From positions 186,001 through 250,000 of the forward strand of contig OY970336.1 of assembly GCA_963717455.1 (NCBI GenBank): 64,000 bases of DNA, read 5' to 3'. Positions 35,566 to 44,972 of the stretch are shown here, piece after piece. Source of the stretch: Bog-473 sp963717455. Lineage in GTDB: Bacteria > Actinomycetota > Acidimicrobiia > Acidimicrobiales > RAAP-2. Under the pieces are notes generated by a model, which searched no databases, was not told the origin of the DNA, and saw only the letters and a program-made list of their open reading frames with translations. Each line of letters opens with the position of its first letter. Within the stretch, counting starts at the first letter, position 1. A program made the position numbers and the translations under genes.

Positions 35566-36645
35566 ATGAGCCCGTCTCGGAACATGGCCAGGGTGGCGCT
35601 GGTCGGCTACGGCCTCGGCGGCTCCCTGTTCCACGCCCCGTTCATCGAGGCCGAGTCGCGCTTGGAGTTAGCGTCGGTGGTCACGGCCAACGCGGAGCGC
35701 CAGGCGGAGGTGCGGACCCGCTACCCCGGAGCCCGGGTCGACGCGAGCATCGAGGACCTCCTGGCCCGGCTGGACGACATCGACCTCGTGGTGGTGACGA
35801 CGCCGAATGCGTCCCACGCCGCGCTGGCCGAGGCGGTGCTGGAGCGCCGGCGGCCCGTGGTGGTCGACAAGCCGGTCACCCCGACGAGCGAACAGACACG
35901 CCGCTTGGCGGCGCTCGCCGCGGCGGCAGGCACAGCCGTCGTGCCCTTCCAGAACCGTCGGTGGGATGGCGACTTCCGTACCGTGATCGACCTCCTGGGC
36001 CAGGACGCGCTCGGCACGCTGCACACGTTCGAGTCGCGCTACGAGCGCTGGCAGCCCCGGGCCTCTCGCTCGCCGCGGGCCTGGAAGAACGACCCGGAGC
36101 CCGGAGCGGGGACAGGGATCCTCTTCGACCTCGGGACCCACCTCATCGACCAGGCGGTCGTCCTCTTCGGCCGACCTCTGGCCGTCTACGCCGACATCAC
36201 CATCCGTCGCACCGACAGCGCCGTCGACGACGACGACTTCGTCGCCCTGCACTACGAGGGCGGTCAGCGGGTCCACCTCTGGACGAGCGCCGTGGCGTCC
36301 GACCTCGGCCCGCGCTTCCGTCTGCTCGGCACCGCCGCCGCCTACGTGAAGTTCGGTATGGACATTCAGGAGGCGCGGCTCTCCGACGGTCACTCGCCGC
36401 GCCAACCCGGCTGGGGTGAGGAGCCGGAGGGCTCCTGGGGCCACCTGGTCACGGGGGCCGAGCGGCGCGCGGTTGCCACGTTGCCCGGTGCGTACGGGCT
36501 CTTCTATGCCGGCATCGCGGCGTTCCTTCTCGACGGGGTTCCGCCGCCGGTCGACATTCAGGACGCCATCGTGACGGCGGAGGTGATCGAGGCGGCCCGG
36601 GCCTCGGCCGCTTCGGGAGGTGTGGCGCCGCTTCCGGCGAGGTGA
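35566..36645 (+). CDS. Gfo/Idh/MocA-family oxidoreductase
   Basis: 359 residues: Rossmann domain (VALVGYGLGGSLFHAPF), DKPVTPT (the EKP-type catalytic Lys) and the alpha/beta C-terminal domain with LFDLGTHLIDQ. Oxidises or reduces sugars or cyclitols with NAD(P). AAGGAC is 12 bp before ATG 35566; ATG 35584 (MARVALVG) is an alternative. Most similar in layout to YdgJ-like members. Confidence 0.9.
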   Translation: MSPSRNMARVALVGYGLGGSLFHAPFIEAESRLELASVVTANAERQAEVRTRYPGARVDASIEDLLARLDDIDLVVVTTPNASHAALAEAVLERRRPVVVDKPVTPTSEQTRRLAALAAAAGTAVVPFQNRRWDGDFRTVIDLLGQDALGTLHTFESRYERWQPRASRSPRAWKNDPEPGAGTGILFDLGTHLIDQAVVLFGRPLAVYADITIRRTDSAVDDDDFVALHYEGGQRVHLWTSAVASDLGPRFRLLGTAAAYVKFGMDIQEARLSDGHSPRQPGWGEEPEGSWGHLVTGAERRAVATLPGAYGLFYAGIAAFLLDGVPPPVDIQDAIVTAEVIEAARASAASGGVAPLPAR

Positions 36646-36911
36646 GGCGGGTGTCGACGGTATCCCGTGCCCCATACTCACTCAACCGTGATCGTCTCGC
36701 CCAACTTCGATCGGCAATCGACAGCTGAGTCCGACACATGTGTGCCGCCGGACGACCGGGATGGTGACACTCGGCGGACTGGATCCCAGATCTCTAGGGA
36801 CACTTCCTCACCCTGGGAGTCGGTGGATCCCCTGCCCGCGCAGGGCACAACCGGGATACCCGAAGAGGGTGTACTCGGTCCCGAGAATGGTCGTCTTGCC
36901 GAGCATGGGCG

Positions 36912-37339
36912 TCATGGCTTGGAGACAAAGATGCAAAATGGATGTCCATCGGGGTCTGCGTACACATAGAGCGGCTCAACGGGATCCTCGGATCGGTCCT
37001 CGAGCAGGGTCGCACCTAGTGAAAGTGCTCTGCCGTGCTGGATGGCAAGTTCTTCGACGTTGGGCACGGTGAGGTCCAGATGCAACTGTTGAGGCACTCC
37101 GTCCTCAGGCCATGTGGATCGCGCGAGTGTGGCTACCTGCTGAAACGCAAGGGGTGTACTTCTCGGAGGGCCAAGCAGCACCAACCAGTCTGCGCCACGT
37201 TCGTCAGGCTCATCTGAGGAAGGTGGCGCGTCTCCCGGTCGGTAGTCGTATCCCAGTAGCTGGCGATAGAACTCCGCCAAGACCGAGCGTTGGTTGTGTC
37301 AAGGGCAACGCCACTCAGAGCGGGGAAGCTTTCGGTCAT
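36912..37339 (-). pseudogene. VOC/glyoxalase-like protein, frameshifted
   Basis: ATG 37339 opens MTESFPALSGVALDTTNAR, the normal start of this VOC subfamily. The expected continuation MAEFYRQLLGYDYRPGD is in the next frame, where it runs to the stop at 36912 (ends YVYADPDGHPFCIF). The break is at about 37280 (cggtcttggcg); one added base would repair it. VOC proteins are small metal-dependent enzymes or resistance binders. Decay or a sequencing indel. Confidence 0.7.
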
Positions 37340-37876
37340 AGCCGAATTCTTCCGCACAGCCCCCAGCATGTAAATCGGTTCGACTCATCGACTCTGCGTG
37401 TTCTGAATCCTGCTCGTTCCACTTCGAGGGTGTCTCCGTTCGCCGGGGAGGGTGGGACGGTCCGGCGCGAATGGGGTAGGTCAGGGAATGATGTGTGCAC
37501 GGTCGAGCCAGACGACCACTCCCTTCCGAGCATCAAGCAGTTCTTTACCGAACAGCGGTTCCGCGTCGTTCACCCAGAACCGCCCCCAGAGCCCTCTGCA
37601 GATGCTTGGAGGCAAACGTCAAGCAGGAAACGGCGAGCCAGACGCTCGTATCGTGCCTACTGGGCTGATCTGGAAGGGCTGAATTCATCGACTCGGGTCC
37701 CTTGGTATGGCGGAGGCGACAGCGAAGAAGACGCATCCGTAGTGCTCGTAAACGGTGGAGGGGTTGAGCAAGAAGGCGCTCAACCCCTCCGGGGAGAACG
37801 TCTGAGGCCCTGAGGTCAAGAAAGGTCGCCCCGAACGGCGGGTGGTGGCGCTCGAGGAGTCTGCAAGGCTTGTTGG
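37340..37876. other. Gene-poor stretch with a possible decayed gene
   Basis: No intact gene. On the minus strand, protein-like fragments appear in different frames between about 37480 and 37700 (ARYERLARRFLLDVC; then FWVNDAEPLFGKELLDAR and GVVVWLDRAHIIP), as expected of a gene broken by several indels. The family is not recognised. The 13-bp hairpin at 37757 lies at its upstream side. Confidence 0.35.
37757..37790. repeat. Perfect 13-bp stem hairpin
   Basis: GGAGGGGTTGAGC (37757-37769), 8-nt loop, GCTCAACCCCTCC (37778-37790). No T-tract follows on either strand. It is 86 bp before ATG 37877, so it could be a transcript structure, a terminator for leftward reading or a repeat-element end. Confidence 0.65.
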
Positions 37877-38527
37877 ATGAAAAAGGGAGCGACCGCTGAT
37901 CGACTCGAAGCCACCGCCTTGTTGTTCGATCTCGGGGGGGTCGTGTTTGATCTCGATTTTGGACGGGCCTTCCGATTGTGGGGTGCTCGCGCCTCTTGTG
38001 ATCCAGGCCTGGTCGAACACAGGTTCTCGCTCGACGAGTCATACGAGCAGCACGAGCGAGGTGAGATCTCAACCTCGACCTACTTTGCCGCCCTGCGCCA
38101 ACACCTCGAAATCGATATTTCCGACGACGACTTTCTCGCAGGTTGGAACGACGTATACATGGATCCGATTCCCGACATGGCAGAGATGTTGTCCGTTGCT
38201 CAGGAACGTTTCCCGCTCTACGCGTTCACGAATTCCAATCCGGCGCATCAAAGCGTGTGGACCGTCCGCTACGCGGAAGAATTGGCGGTGTTCCACTCCG
38301 TCTTCGTCTCGTCCGAGCTGGGGCTTCGAAAGCCAGACCTTGATGCCTTCCGCTTCATAGCGCGACGGATCGGCTTTCCGCCCGAAGAGATCCTCTTTTT
38401 TGATGACAGTCCTGGAAACGTCTATGGCGCCCGCAGAGCTCGAATGCAAGGTGTCTTGGTGGAGTCGAGTAGCGATGTTCGTGAGGTACTTTCACGACTT
38501 GGACTTGAATTCTCGGGTGGCGCTTGA
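37877..38527 (+). CDS. HAD-superfamily hydrolase (subfamily IA, YihX-like)
   Basis: 216 residues. LLFDLGGVVFDLDF holds the nucleophile Asp18; TNSNP (motif II), RKPD (motif III Lys) and FFDDSPGNV (motif IV) follow. The helical cap lies between residues about 30 and 105. Expected to dephosphorylate a small sugar or nucleotide phosphate. ATG 37877 lacks a strong ribosome site. Convergent with the mannosyltransferase gene, 16 bp apart. Confidence 0.85.
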   Translation: MKKGATADRLEATALLFDLGGVVFDLDFGRAFRLWGARASCDPGLVEHRFSLDESYEQHERGEISTSTYFAALRQHLEIDISDDDFLAGWNDVYMDPIPDMAEMLSVAQERFPLYAFTNSNPAHQSVWTVRYAEELAVFHSVFVSSELGLRKPDLDAFRFIARRIGFPPEEILFFDDSPGNVYGARRARMQGVLVESSSDVREVLSRLGLEFSGGA

Positions 38528-38543
38528 AGAGTCGGCTCGGTCG

Positions 38544-40064
38544 TCAGAGGGCAGCATCGCCGGCAGCCGTGGGGAGCGGGTTTGAGAGCAGGCCGAGCCC
38601 CTGCCACGCCCGCCTCCCACGGATCCCCATCACCGCGAGGGCGATGATCCCGGCAAACCAGACGAGGACACCAAAGGGCAGCTCGCTCCAAGCCGTCATG
38701 GCGCACAGGACCAGGATCGCAGCGCGCTGGACGCCATCGTTGCCGAGGGTGCACGCCACCACCGGGAGCGCCCACAGCAGGTACCAGGGCTGTGGATTGG
38801 CAGCAAGGAGCGCCATCACCGCCAAACCCACAGCGAGTGCGCCGACCCAACTCCTTCCGCGTGGTACGAAGAGAACCAGCACGACGGCCGCGAGGATTCC
38901 CATTAGCTGCACCAGGTTCACCGCGCCCGATGTGGTCGTTCCGGCGAGACGCAGCACCGAGAAGGAACTGGCCACGGTGCCGAGCGAAGCAGGTCTAAGC
39001 CACGTAAACCCACTCCCACTGCCCACCCCCGTCACCACCAGCACGCCGAGGGTCAAGGCGAGGCTGGCCACCAACGCCACGGCGCGTCGGTACCACGCCC
39101 CTTTCCAGCACCACCAGGCAATGGCCAACACGGCGAGCACCGCCGGCGCCTTGACGGTCACAGCGAGGGCAGCAATAGCGAGCGCCCACCACGGTCGCTT
39201 TGTCACGGCGAGGGCGATTCCGGCGACGACGAGCCCGATCATGACGGCGTCGTTGTGGATACCGCCGACGAAAACGATGAGCACCCCGGGGTTGGCGACG
39301 CCCGCGACCACTGCTTCGACCGGGTCGGCACCACGAGCGGCGGCGACCTTGGCGACTCCCCAGGAGCACAACAACAGAGCGGCGATGACGGCAAGTCGCC
39401 AGCATTCAACCGCGATCCAGGGATGCCCGCCCGAGACCGTCGCGAACAGAGCGGAGAGATCAACGGCACCAGGCCCGTAGATCGACGAGCCAGTTCGATA
39501 CCTCGGATCGACGCCGGAGAGCCAGATCGAATGGCCGAGGAGATGGAGTGGGCTCGCGGAGCCCAACCCTGAGGTCACGAGCTTGCCCTGGGCCGCATAG
39601 ACCCAGACGTCCTGGGTGGCAAAGGGGGCAGCGAACAAGAGCGGCGCCGTCCATGCGGTCACGACCCACCACAGGTTGCGGAATCGAAGGCCCGGATCAG
39701 CCCGCACGACGCGCCAGAGACGCAGCCACGCGATCACCAGGAGCACGACGCCGACGAGGACAGCGGCCAGGACCAGTAGGTGCCCTGATGGCACCCCGGG
39801 ACCGCTGTTCGCCGGCTCTGCCCACCGTGGCGTCGCCGGCCCCTCCCAGGACGGGGCGGCTCCCGCGCCAGCGAAGGGCCAGAGGCCGCCCGCGTGTGGC
39901 CCAAACGGTGAAGCGGGGAGGTCGCTCGCCATGGCCAAAAGCGCCGAGCCGCCCGCCCCCAACAATGCTGTTCCAACCAATCCGCCGATCGGCCGGCCGA
40001 GCCGGTGTGGCGCGGAAGATGCCACGGACGCGCCGCGGTTTGATACCAGCGCGCTCCTACTCAT
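38544..40064 (-). CDS. MptA/MptB-like alpha-1,6-mannosyltransferase (GT-C)
   Basis: 506 residues with about 13 membrane spans. The loop after span 3 carries ATQDVWVYAAQGKL, the acidic catalytic position of polyprenol-phosphomannose-dependent GT-C enzymes, and NPQPWYLLWALP is another family block. These enzymes extend the mannan core of lipomannan/lipoarabinomannan in actinobacterial envelopes. No other envelope-glycan genes are adjacent. Confidence 0.8.
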   Translation of the reverse strand: MSRSALVSNRGASVASSAPHRLGRPIGGLVGTALLGAGGSALLAMASDLPASPFGPHAGGLWPFAGAGAAPSWEGPATPRWAEPANSGPGVPSGHLLVLAAVLVGVVLLVIAWLRLWRVVRADPGLRFRNLWWVVTAWTAPLLFAAPFATQDVWVYAAQGKLVTSGLGSASPLHLLGHSIWLSGVDPRYRTGSSIYGPGAVDLSALFATVSGGHPWIAVECWRLAVIAALLLCSWGVAKVAAARGADPVEAVVAGVANPGVLIVFVGGIHNDAVMIGLVVAGIALAVTKRPWWALAIAALAVTVKAPAVLAVLAIAWWCWKGAWYRRAVALVASLALTLGVLVVTGVGSGSGFTWLRPASLGTVASSFSVLRLAGTTTSGAVNLVQLMGILAAVVLVLFVPRGRSWVGALAVGLAVMALLAANPQPWYLLWALPVVACTLGNDGVQRAAILVLCAMTAWSELPFGVLVWFAGIIALAVMGIRGRRAWQGLGLLSNPLPTAAGDAAL

Positions 40065-40266
40065 GAAGCAATTGTCGGTCGTTTGGGTCCGATCCGAAAT
40101 GGTCCATTTGGCCTAGGCCATTGAGGGGACCGGTCCCTAATCTCTTCTCTGCGGGTGCTCGATTGACGGAGCCGGTGGTGGGTGCCCCGAACGACCGGTA
40201 GAAGTCACATTCATGTCAGGACGGTTCTTGGTACTGCCACCCTCAGTCGATGGGGCAAGCCGACAA

Positions 40267-41403
40267 TCAGCCACGCCGGAGAAGGCTCTCAACGATGAGC
40301 GTGGCGGCGGCTGGGCACGCCTTGGTGAACCCGAGGAACGGCCCGAAGTCCCTCGTCGCAGCGAAACCGGTTATGTAGAGGCCAGCGATGCTTGACTGGA
40401 ACGCCTCGTCGAGTACAGGGAAACCGTCGACCAGATCGACCTTGTCGACTAGACCGCCGAGGTATGGGACGCTGGGCAGGTTGGCTTTGTAGCCAGTCGC
40501 GAAAACGATGCGGTCGACGGATAGACGTTCACCATTCGACAGATCAGCTACCACGGCTCCGGTGTCTTCTCTGACGTCGATGACCGATGTGCCCGGCCAA
40601 CGATGGACTCGGTCGGTGGCGAGGCGTGGGATGAGCCACCACTCCAGCGTCAGGCGGCCAACCTCCCAGAACTGCCGGGCTATCCGCTCCCGTTCGGAAG
40701 GGGACAAAGCCCGCCACCACCCCGGCGTGGCGAGCATGGAGTCGACGTAGTCGTCCACGAACTTCCAGCTGACACGCTCGAACAGGGGGACATCATGACG
40801 GTGCACGATGTCGATCCGCTCGCCCCCTTGTTCACCGATCAGCGCGGCCCATTCGTAGGCGCTCTGACGGCCACCCACAATGAGCACGCGCGCGCCGCGG
40901 AGATCTTCGAAGTGCACGACATCACCGGTATGCGAACCAACTCCGGGCGGCACTGAATCGGCCCACGGAGGTAGCTGTTGGAAATGACGAATTCCCGGCG
41001 CAGCCACCACCGCATCGGCGGCAATTCGTTCACCGTTGCCAAGGAGTGCTTCGAACTTCTTGCCATTGTGTGTGAGTTGGGTGACGAGGTCCTCCCGCGC
41101 GACAACGCCTTTGTTGTCCAGGAACCAGGTGGCGTAGTCGAGGAACACTCTGATGGGTACAGGGTCGACCTCGTTGGGTGCAATCCCCTCTTCCTCGAGA
41201 AACGCCTCAAAGGTGTGTACGCCTGCCGCATCGAGATGCCAATCGGGGCCTGAGCGTAAGTACATCCCCTCGGGCATGTGCTGCTTCCAGAAGGACATAG
41301 GTCCGCCGACGACGATCGTCTCGATACCGCGCTCAATTGCTCGAGCGGCCGTCGCCATGCCATAGGGGCCGGCACCGATCACGAGAAGGTCCGACCTGTC
41401 CAT
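40267..41403 (-). CDS. Flavin-containing monooxygenase-like protein
   Basis: 378 residues. VIGAGPYGMATA binds FAD, VGGRQSAYEWA binds NADPH and FATGYKANLP is the C-terminal ATG block of N-hydroxylating or Baeyer-Villiger-type flavoproteins. ATG 41403 (MDRSDLLVIGAG) is preceded by AGGGACC; longer starts have no support. Oxidises an unknown amine, ketone or thioether. Confidence 0.8.
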   Translation of the reverse strand: MDRSDLLVIGAGPYGMATAARAIERGIETIVVGGPMSFWKQHMPEGMYLRSGPDWHLDAAGVHTFEAFLEEEGIAPNEVDPVPIRVFLDYATWFLDNKGVVAREDLVTQLTHNGKKFEALLGNGERIAADAVVAAPGIRHFQQLPPWADSVPPGVGSHTGDVVHFEDLRGARVLIVGGRQSAYEWAALIGEQGGERIDIVHRHDVPLFERVSWKFVDDYVDSMLATPGWWRALSPSERERIARQFWEVGRLTLEWWLIPRLATDRVHRWPGTSVIDVREDTGAVVADLSNGERLSVDRIVFATGYKANLPSVPYLGGLVDKVDLVDGFPVLDEAFQSSIAGLYITGFAATRDFGPFLGFTKACPAAATLIVESLLRRG

Positions 41404-41658
41404 CAAGGTCCCTGCATCCCGAGTCGACCCACCGTGCAGAACGTACACGGGCGGCTGCTCCCGACACACCGAACCATCGCAGGGTCGGTGCTGACCAGCT
41501 CTGCGTCGCTACCGGCGCCTCGATGGCCTCGTTCTTCGCCTTGGCGAAGCCACAAGCAATCTAAGCGGCGATGCCGGGCGAGCCCTGGGCATCCCAGTCC
41601 CCGGGACCCGTATGACGGTCGCACCCGTCCAAAAATGGGGCCGGCGTACGCTGCAAGG

Positions 41659-42030
41659 GTGGCAGTGCCGGGCCGTCGTATTGCTTGCGACCACGAACAT
41701 TGCGACTACACCGTGTCGTTTCAGATTTTCGGTGCGGCGTACCAATTCACCAAGGAGCCGTTGCCGCGGCATTTGGCGAGAAGCGAAGGGTGGCGGATCG
41801 ACGATGACGGCGACTTCTGCCCCAGACACTCCGAGATTCGGGAGATGATCCGAGAGATCGTCGGCAAGAGGCCTCGCCGGGCGCACAAGTGGTCCGGACC
41901 CCGAGTCAGACAATCGGAACCTTGGGAGCACCTTCGACCCTGTTGCCATCGACGGCGCTATTCAGAGTCTCCAAGTGCCACATTGGTAGAGTGCAGCAAC
42001 TCCTTCCGAGAGGAGGGCAATGAAGTCTGA
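41659..42030 (+). CDS. Small Cys/His-containing hypothetical protein
   Basis: 123 residues. CDHEHCDYTVSF near the start and DFCPRHSEI near residue 50 could form a zinc site (C-x4-C, then C-x2-H). The centre, PLPRHLARSEGWRIDDDGDF, looks conserved. GTG 41659 is exactly 6 bp after TACGCT (41647-41652), the leaderless pattern seen at 6756 and 44527. The end overlaps the start of the lipase gene by 11 bp. Function unknown. Confidence 0.5.
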   Translation: MAVPGRRIACDHEHCDYTVSFQIFGAAYQFTKEPLPRHLARSEGWRIDDDGDFCPRHSEIREMIREIVGKRPRRAHKWSGPRVRQSEPWEHLRPCCHRRRYSESPSATLVECSNSFREEGNEV

Positions 42031-43273
42031 GGAGATCCAGGCCAGCGGCCAGTTGGCAACGCGGACAATGGCCGACACCGTCTCACACGTCGAACAGGTG
42101 CATCGCGCTGTCGCAGGGAGGACGTTCGCATTTGCTGCTCCGGCCAGCCTCCCGGCCCGACTCATCCACGACGTCATCGCCACCGGCGTCTACGCCTTGA
42201 TCCGACAGACGGGCCTGGCTGCCGGCCTAGCCGCCAGCGAACTTGTCGGTGCTGCCGCTGGTTCAGTCCTTCCGGCAGGGTCGACTCCCCGGAGCAACCT
42301 GGCATTGGCAATATTGAATGCGACCCTGGGAGACGAGCTGGCCGACCAGGGCAGCCCATTGGCGATCCCGATGGCTGTTCGATGTGTTCGAGCAGACGTT
42401 GTGCCCCGGCGCGCGTCTCTCGAAGTCGCATTCCCCGAGGCGACGTCGAAGGTAGCAGTCTTTCTTCATGGCTTGGGCGAAAACGAGGAGTCGTGGAGGT
42501 TGCACGCGGATCGCCAGGGCTTGGACACCGAGTCCACGTATGGTTCGCGGCTCGCTGAAGATTTCGGTTACACCCCCGTGTGTCTGCGCTACAACAGCGG
42601 CCTCCACATCTCCGAGAATGGTCAGCACCTCACGTCACTCCTTGATGATGTCGTGGCATTCTGGCCCACTCCGGTGACCGAGCTGATCCTCGTCGGTCAT
42701 TCGATGGGTGGTCTGGTTTCCCGCAGCGCATGCCACTACGCACTTCAGAGGAACCATTCGTGGGTATCGAAGCTGCGACACGTCTTCTACCTTGGCACTC
42801 CACATCTGGGGGCGGGCCTTGAGCAGTGGGTGAGCCGTCTCAGCGGGGTGTTCGGCAAGCTCGATGAGAGTCGGCCGCTGGCTTCGATCCTCGACAGGCG
42901 AAGCGCAGGAATCAAGGATCTAAGTGCCGGCTACCTGCTCGATGACCATTGGCGCAACGATGGCCCCGGATCGAAGCGCGAACCCAGCGAGGTTCCCCTC
43001 ATCCCTTGGGCCAATCACTACGCGATCAGCGCCACCGTGACAGCAAGCCTCGGCAACCCGCTCGGTCGATTGGTGGGCGACTTTCTCGTCCAGCCCGACA
43101 GTGCCCGCGGCCAATCCCGCGATGGCCGGCACGTCCCCTTCCCCCTCGGGCACACGCGTCATTTCGGGGGGCTCCACCACTTCAATCTCCTCAACCATCC
43201 CTCTGTGTATGAGGCATTGCACGAGTGGCTCGATCCCACACCCGATGCCGGGCCTGAGCTTGGATCCGCCTGA
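42020..43273 (+). CDS. Alpha/beta hydrolase, PGAP1/lipase-like
   Basis: 417 residues. A helical and hydrophobic leader of about 140 residues precedes the hydrolase domain: FLHGLGENEESW (oxyanion loop) and GHSMGG (226-231, Ser228), then YLGTPHLGAG, typical of PGAP1-like and triacylglycerol lipases. The catalytic His is probably in the HHFNLLNHPSV segment near the C-terminus. AGAGGAGGG precedes ATG 42020. The leader may associate with the membrane. Confidence 0.8.
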   Translation: MKSEEIQASGQLATRTMADTVSHVEQVHRAVAGRTFAFAAPASLPARLIHDVIATGVYALIRQTGLAAGLAASELVGAAAGSVLPAGSTPRSNLALAILNATLGDELADQGSPLAIPMAVRCVRADVVPRRASLEVAFPEATSKVAVFLHGLGENEESWRLHADRQGLDTESTYGSRLAEDFGYTPVCLRYNSGLHISENGQHLTSLLDDVVAFWPTPVTELILVGHSMGGLVSRSACHYALQRNHSWVSKLRHVFYLGTPHLGAGLEQWVSRLSGVFGKLDESRPLASILDRRSAGIKDLSAGYLLDDHWRNDGPGSKREPSEVPLIPWANHYAISATVTASLGNPLGRLVGDFLVQPDSARGQSRDGRHVPFPLGHTRHFGGLHHFNLLNHPSVYEALHEWLDPTPDAGPELGSA

Positions 43274-43643
43274 TCACGGTGTAGGGACGGGGTCTTGTTG
43301 ACGCGCTGAGTCTTCAACGCAACACGGACTCCAGGTGGGGCGGGTCAGCGCGTTTGCAGTGCTCACGATCGCCGGCGGGGGTGGCGCCCTGCGGTTGAAA
43401 CCGAGACCCGCTCTGGGGGCACTCCGTCACTCTGGGGATCCGAGGGATCCTCGCCCACCCCGGCAGCGTGCCAGCACACACCCTTCTCTGTTTAGAGAAG
43501 TGCAGGTCAGAATGGCTAGCTTCGCCTCCCAGCGCATCGTTCCGTGAGCGTGGTGGAACCATGTCGACATCTTGGATCCGACCTGACAATCCAAGGGTCT
43601 CAGGTGTACGTAGAACACTCGAGCGAGATGAGGAGGTTGAGCT
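43274..43643. other. Intergenic stretch upstream of cyclase
   Basis: 370 bp with no convincing gene. The hydrolase domain that usually precedes this type of cyclase is not visible in any frame here. A hairpin lies at 43483-43500. The AGGAGG ribosome site of the cyclase is at 43631-43636. Confidence 0.45.
43483..43500. terminator. Stem-loop between lipase and cyclase genes
   Basis: CTTCTCT-GTTT-AGAGAAG, a perfect 7-bp stem. It may end lipase transcription 210 bp upstream; there is no U-tract. Confidence 0.3.
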
Positions 43644-44219
43644 TTGTCCACGATCCGTCGCACCATCTGCTACGTGTTGGCATTGGCCGACGAGGTTGCA
43701 GAGTTATTGACTGGGAAGCGACACGCGGTCGAGGAAGATCGCATCCTCACCACCGTGCTCTTTACCGACATCGTCGGCTCCACCGGGCTTGCTGCATCGC
43801 TTGGTGATCAGAGGTGGCGCTCACTCCTCGACGCTCATGATGAGGCCGTGCGAGAGCAGTTCCGGCGGTTTCGCGGGACAGAGATCAACACCACTGGGGA
43901 CGGCTTCATGGCGTCGTTCGACGGTCCGGCACGGGCCATAGCCTGTGCCAAGGCCATTGCAGAAGCCACCGAGAAGCTGGGCGTGCAGCTGCGTCTTGGA
44001 ATGCACACCGGAGAGTGTGAAGTCCGTGGCAATGACCTTGGTGGATTGGCAGTCCACATCGCAGCTCGCGTTCGTGCGTTGGCGGTTGCCGGTGAAATCC
44101 TTGTCTCCGGGATGGTGAGGGATCTGGTGGAAGGGTCAGGTATCGAGTTCGAGGACCGCGGTGAGCACGAACTCAACGGCGTACCCGGCTCGTGGAAGCT
44201 GTTCGCAGTTCAGGAGTGA
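43644..44219 (+). CDS. Class III adenylate/guanylate cyclase domain, stand-alone
   Basis: 191 residues. The metal-binding Asp residues are D42 (LFTDIVGST) and D86 (TTGDGF); R142 is kept, but the usual transition-state Asn is His138 (AVHIAAR), as in a group of actinobacterial cyclases fused to an alpha/beta hydrolase. Here only a short helical linker (ADEVAELLTGK) precedes the domain, so the partner domain is missing. TTG 43644 has AGGAGG 7 bp upstream, so the short form is probably made. Activity is uncertain because of the His. Confidence 0.75.
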   Translation: MSTIRRTICYVLALADEVAELLTGKRHAVEEDRILTTVLFTDIVGSTGLAASLGDQRWRSLLDAHDEAVREQFRRFRGTEINTTGDGFMASFDGPARAIACAKAIAEATEKLGVQLRLGMHTGECEVRGNDLGGLAVHIAARVRALAVAGEILVSGMVRDLVEGSGIEFEDRGEHELNGVPGSWKLFAVQE

Positions 44220-44526
44220 ACGACTGTACGACATGTGCGGACTCAATCGATCCGGGTCGTTCGACAGGAGCCGTCGTACGGACCTGGCGCTTACCCAGAG
44301 GTGTCTGTTCGGGTAGATGAGGGCTGACCTTGACCATGCCGGTGCTGAGATCAATCGAGCCGCGTTTTCCCAGATTTGGTGACGACCACTGCGCTCCCAT
44401 TCCGCACGTCCGGCTGCGGGTCATTCCGGGTCTCAGATCCTCTGAATGCGATAGCAAATCTGTGATCTTGCGATCGGGGCCGCTTGGATGGTGATAGGGC
44501 TCGCCCTGACTCGCTACGGTGGCTCT

Positions 44527-44793
44527 GTGAGCAGCCTGCAAGTGCCCGGTGGTGTGGTGCACAAGCTTCCAGAAGACCTGCGCAAGGCGCTGATCGCCAA
44601 CGCCACGGCACTCGATGCCTGGAAGGACATCACACCTCTGGCCCGCAACGAGTTCATCTGCTGGGTCGAGGATGCCAAGCAGGAGATGACCCGAGAACGC
44701 CGCATTCGCCGGACACAGGAGGAGCTGGAGGAAGGCCAGCGTCGGCCCTGCTGCTGGCCAGGGTGCACGCACCGCGATCGCACCGGCAGATAG
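44527..44793 (+). CDS. YdeI/OmpD-associated (OmdA) family small protein
   Basis: 88 residues. VHKLPEDLRKALIANATALDAW, LARNEFICWVEDAK and RERRIRRTQEEL match the C-terminal OmdA/YdeI domain, in a stand-alone form; the end has CCWPGCTHR. GTG 44527 is 6 bp after TACGGT (44515-44520). ATG 44488 would add 13 residues but lies upstream of that promoter. Function of the family is unclear (bacteriocin or peptide protection has been reported). Confidence 0.7.
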   Translation: MSSLQVPGGVVHKLPEDLRKALIANATALDAWKDITPLARNEFICWVEDAKQEMTRERRIRRTQEELEEGQRRPCCWPGCTHRDRTGR

Positions 44794-44846
44794 CAGTCGG
44801 CTGGATACCCTTGTCGCCGACGGCGGCACCCGGCGACGCCCGGACA

Positions 44847-44871
44847 CGAGGTCCTCTACCTGCGGACCTCG
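44847..44871. terminator. Bidirectional stem-loop between convergent genes
   Basis: CGAGGTCC-9 nt-GGACCTCG, a perfect 8-bp stem between the convergent OmdA-like (ends 44793) and SGNH (ends 44973) genes. There is no T-run, but the position suits a shared terminator. Confidence 0.45.
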
Positions 44872-44972
44872 AGGGACATTCCCTCCCCCTCTGGGAGTCA
44901 GCGCCATCCCCTACCCCAGTCCGATAGGTCTCGGCAGAGCGGCCACTTTCACGAGACGGCCCCACCTGTACC

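Noticed and set aside
36808..36906. Minus-strand 32-codon frame starting MLGKTTILGTEY
   Set aside because: No ribosome site, no family; just downstream of the broken VOC gene and too short to support.
44173..44907. 244-codon minus-strand frame opposite the OmdA-like gene
   Set aside because: Low-quality composition and it covers a recognisable OmdA-like protein on the other strand.
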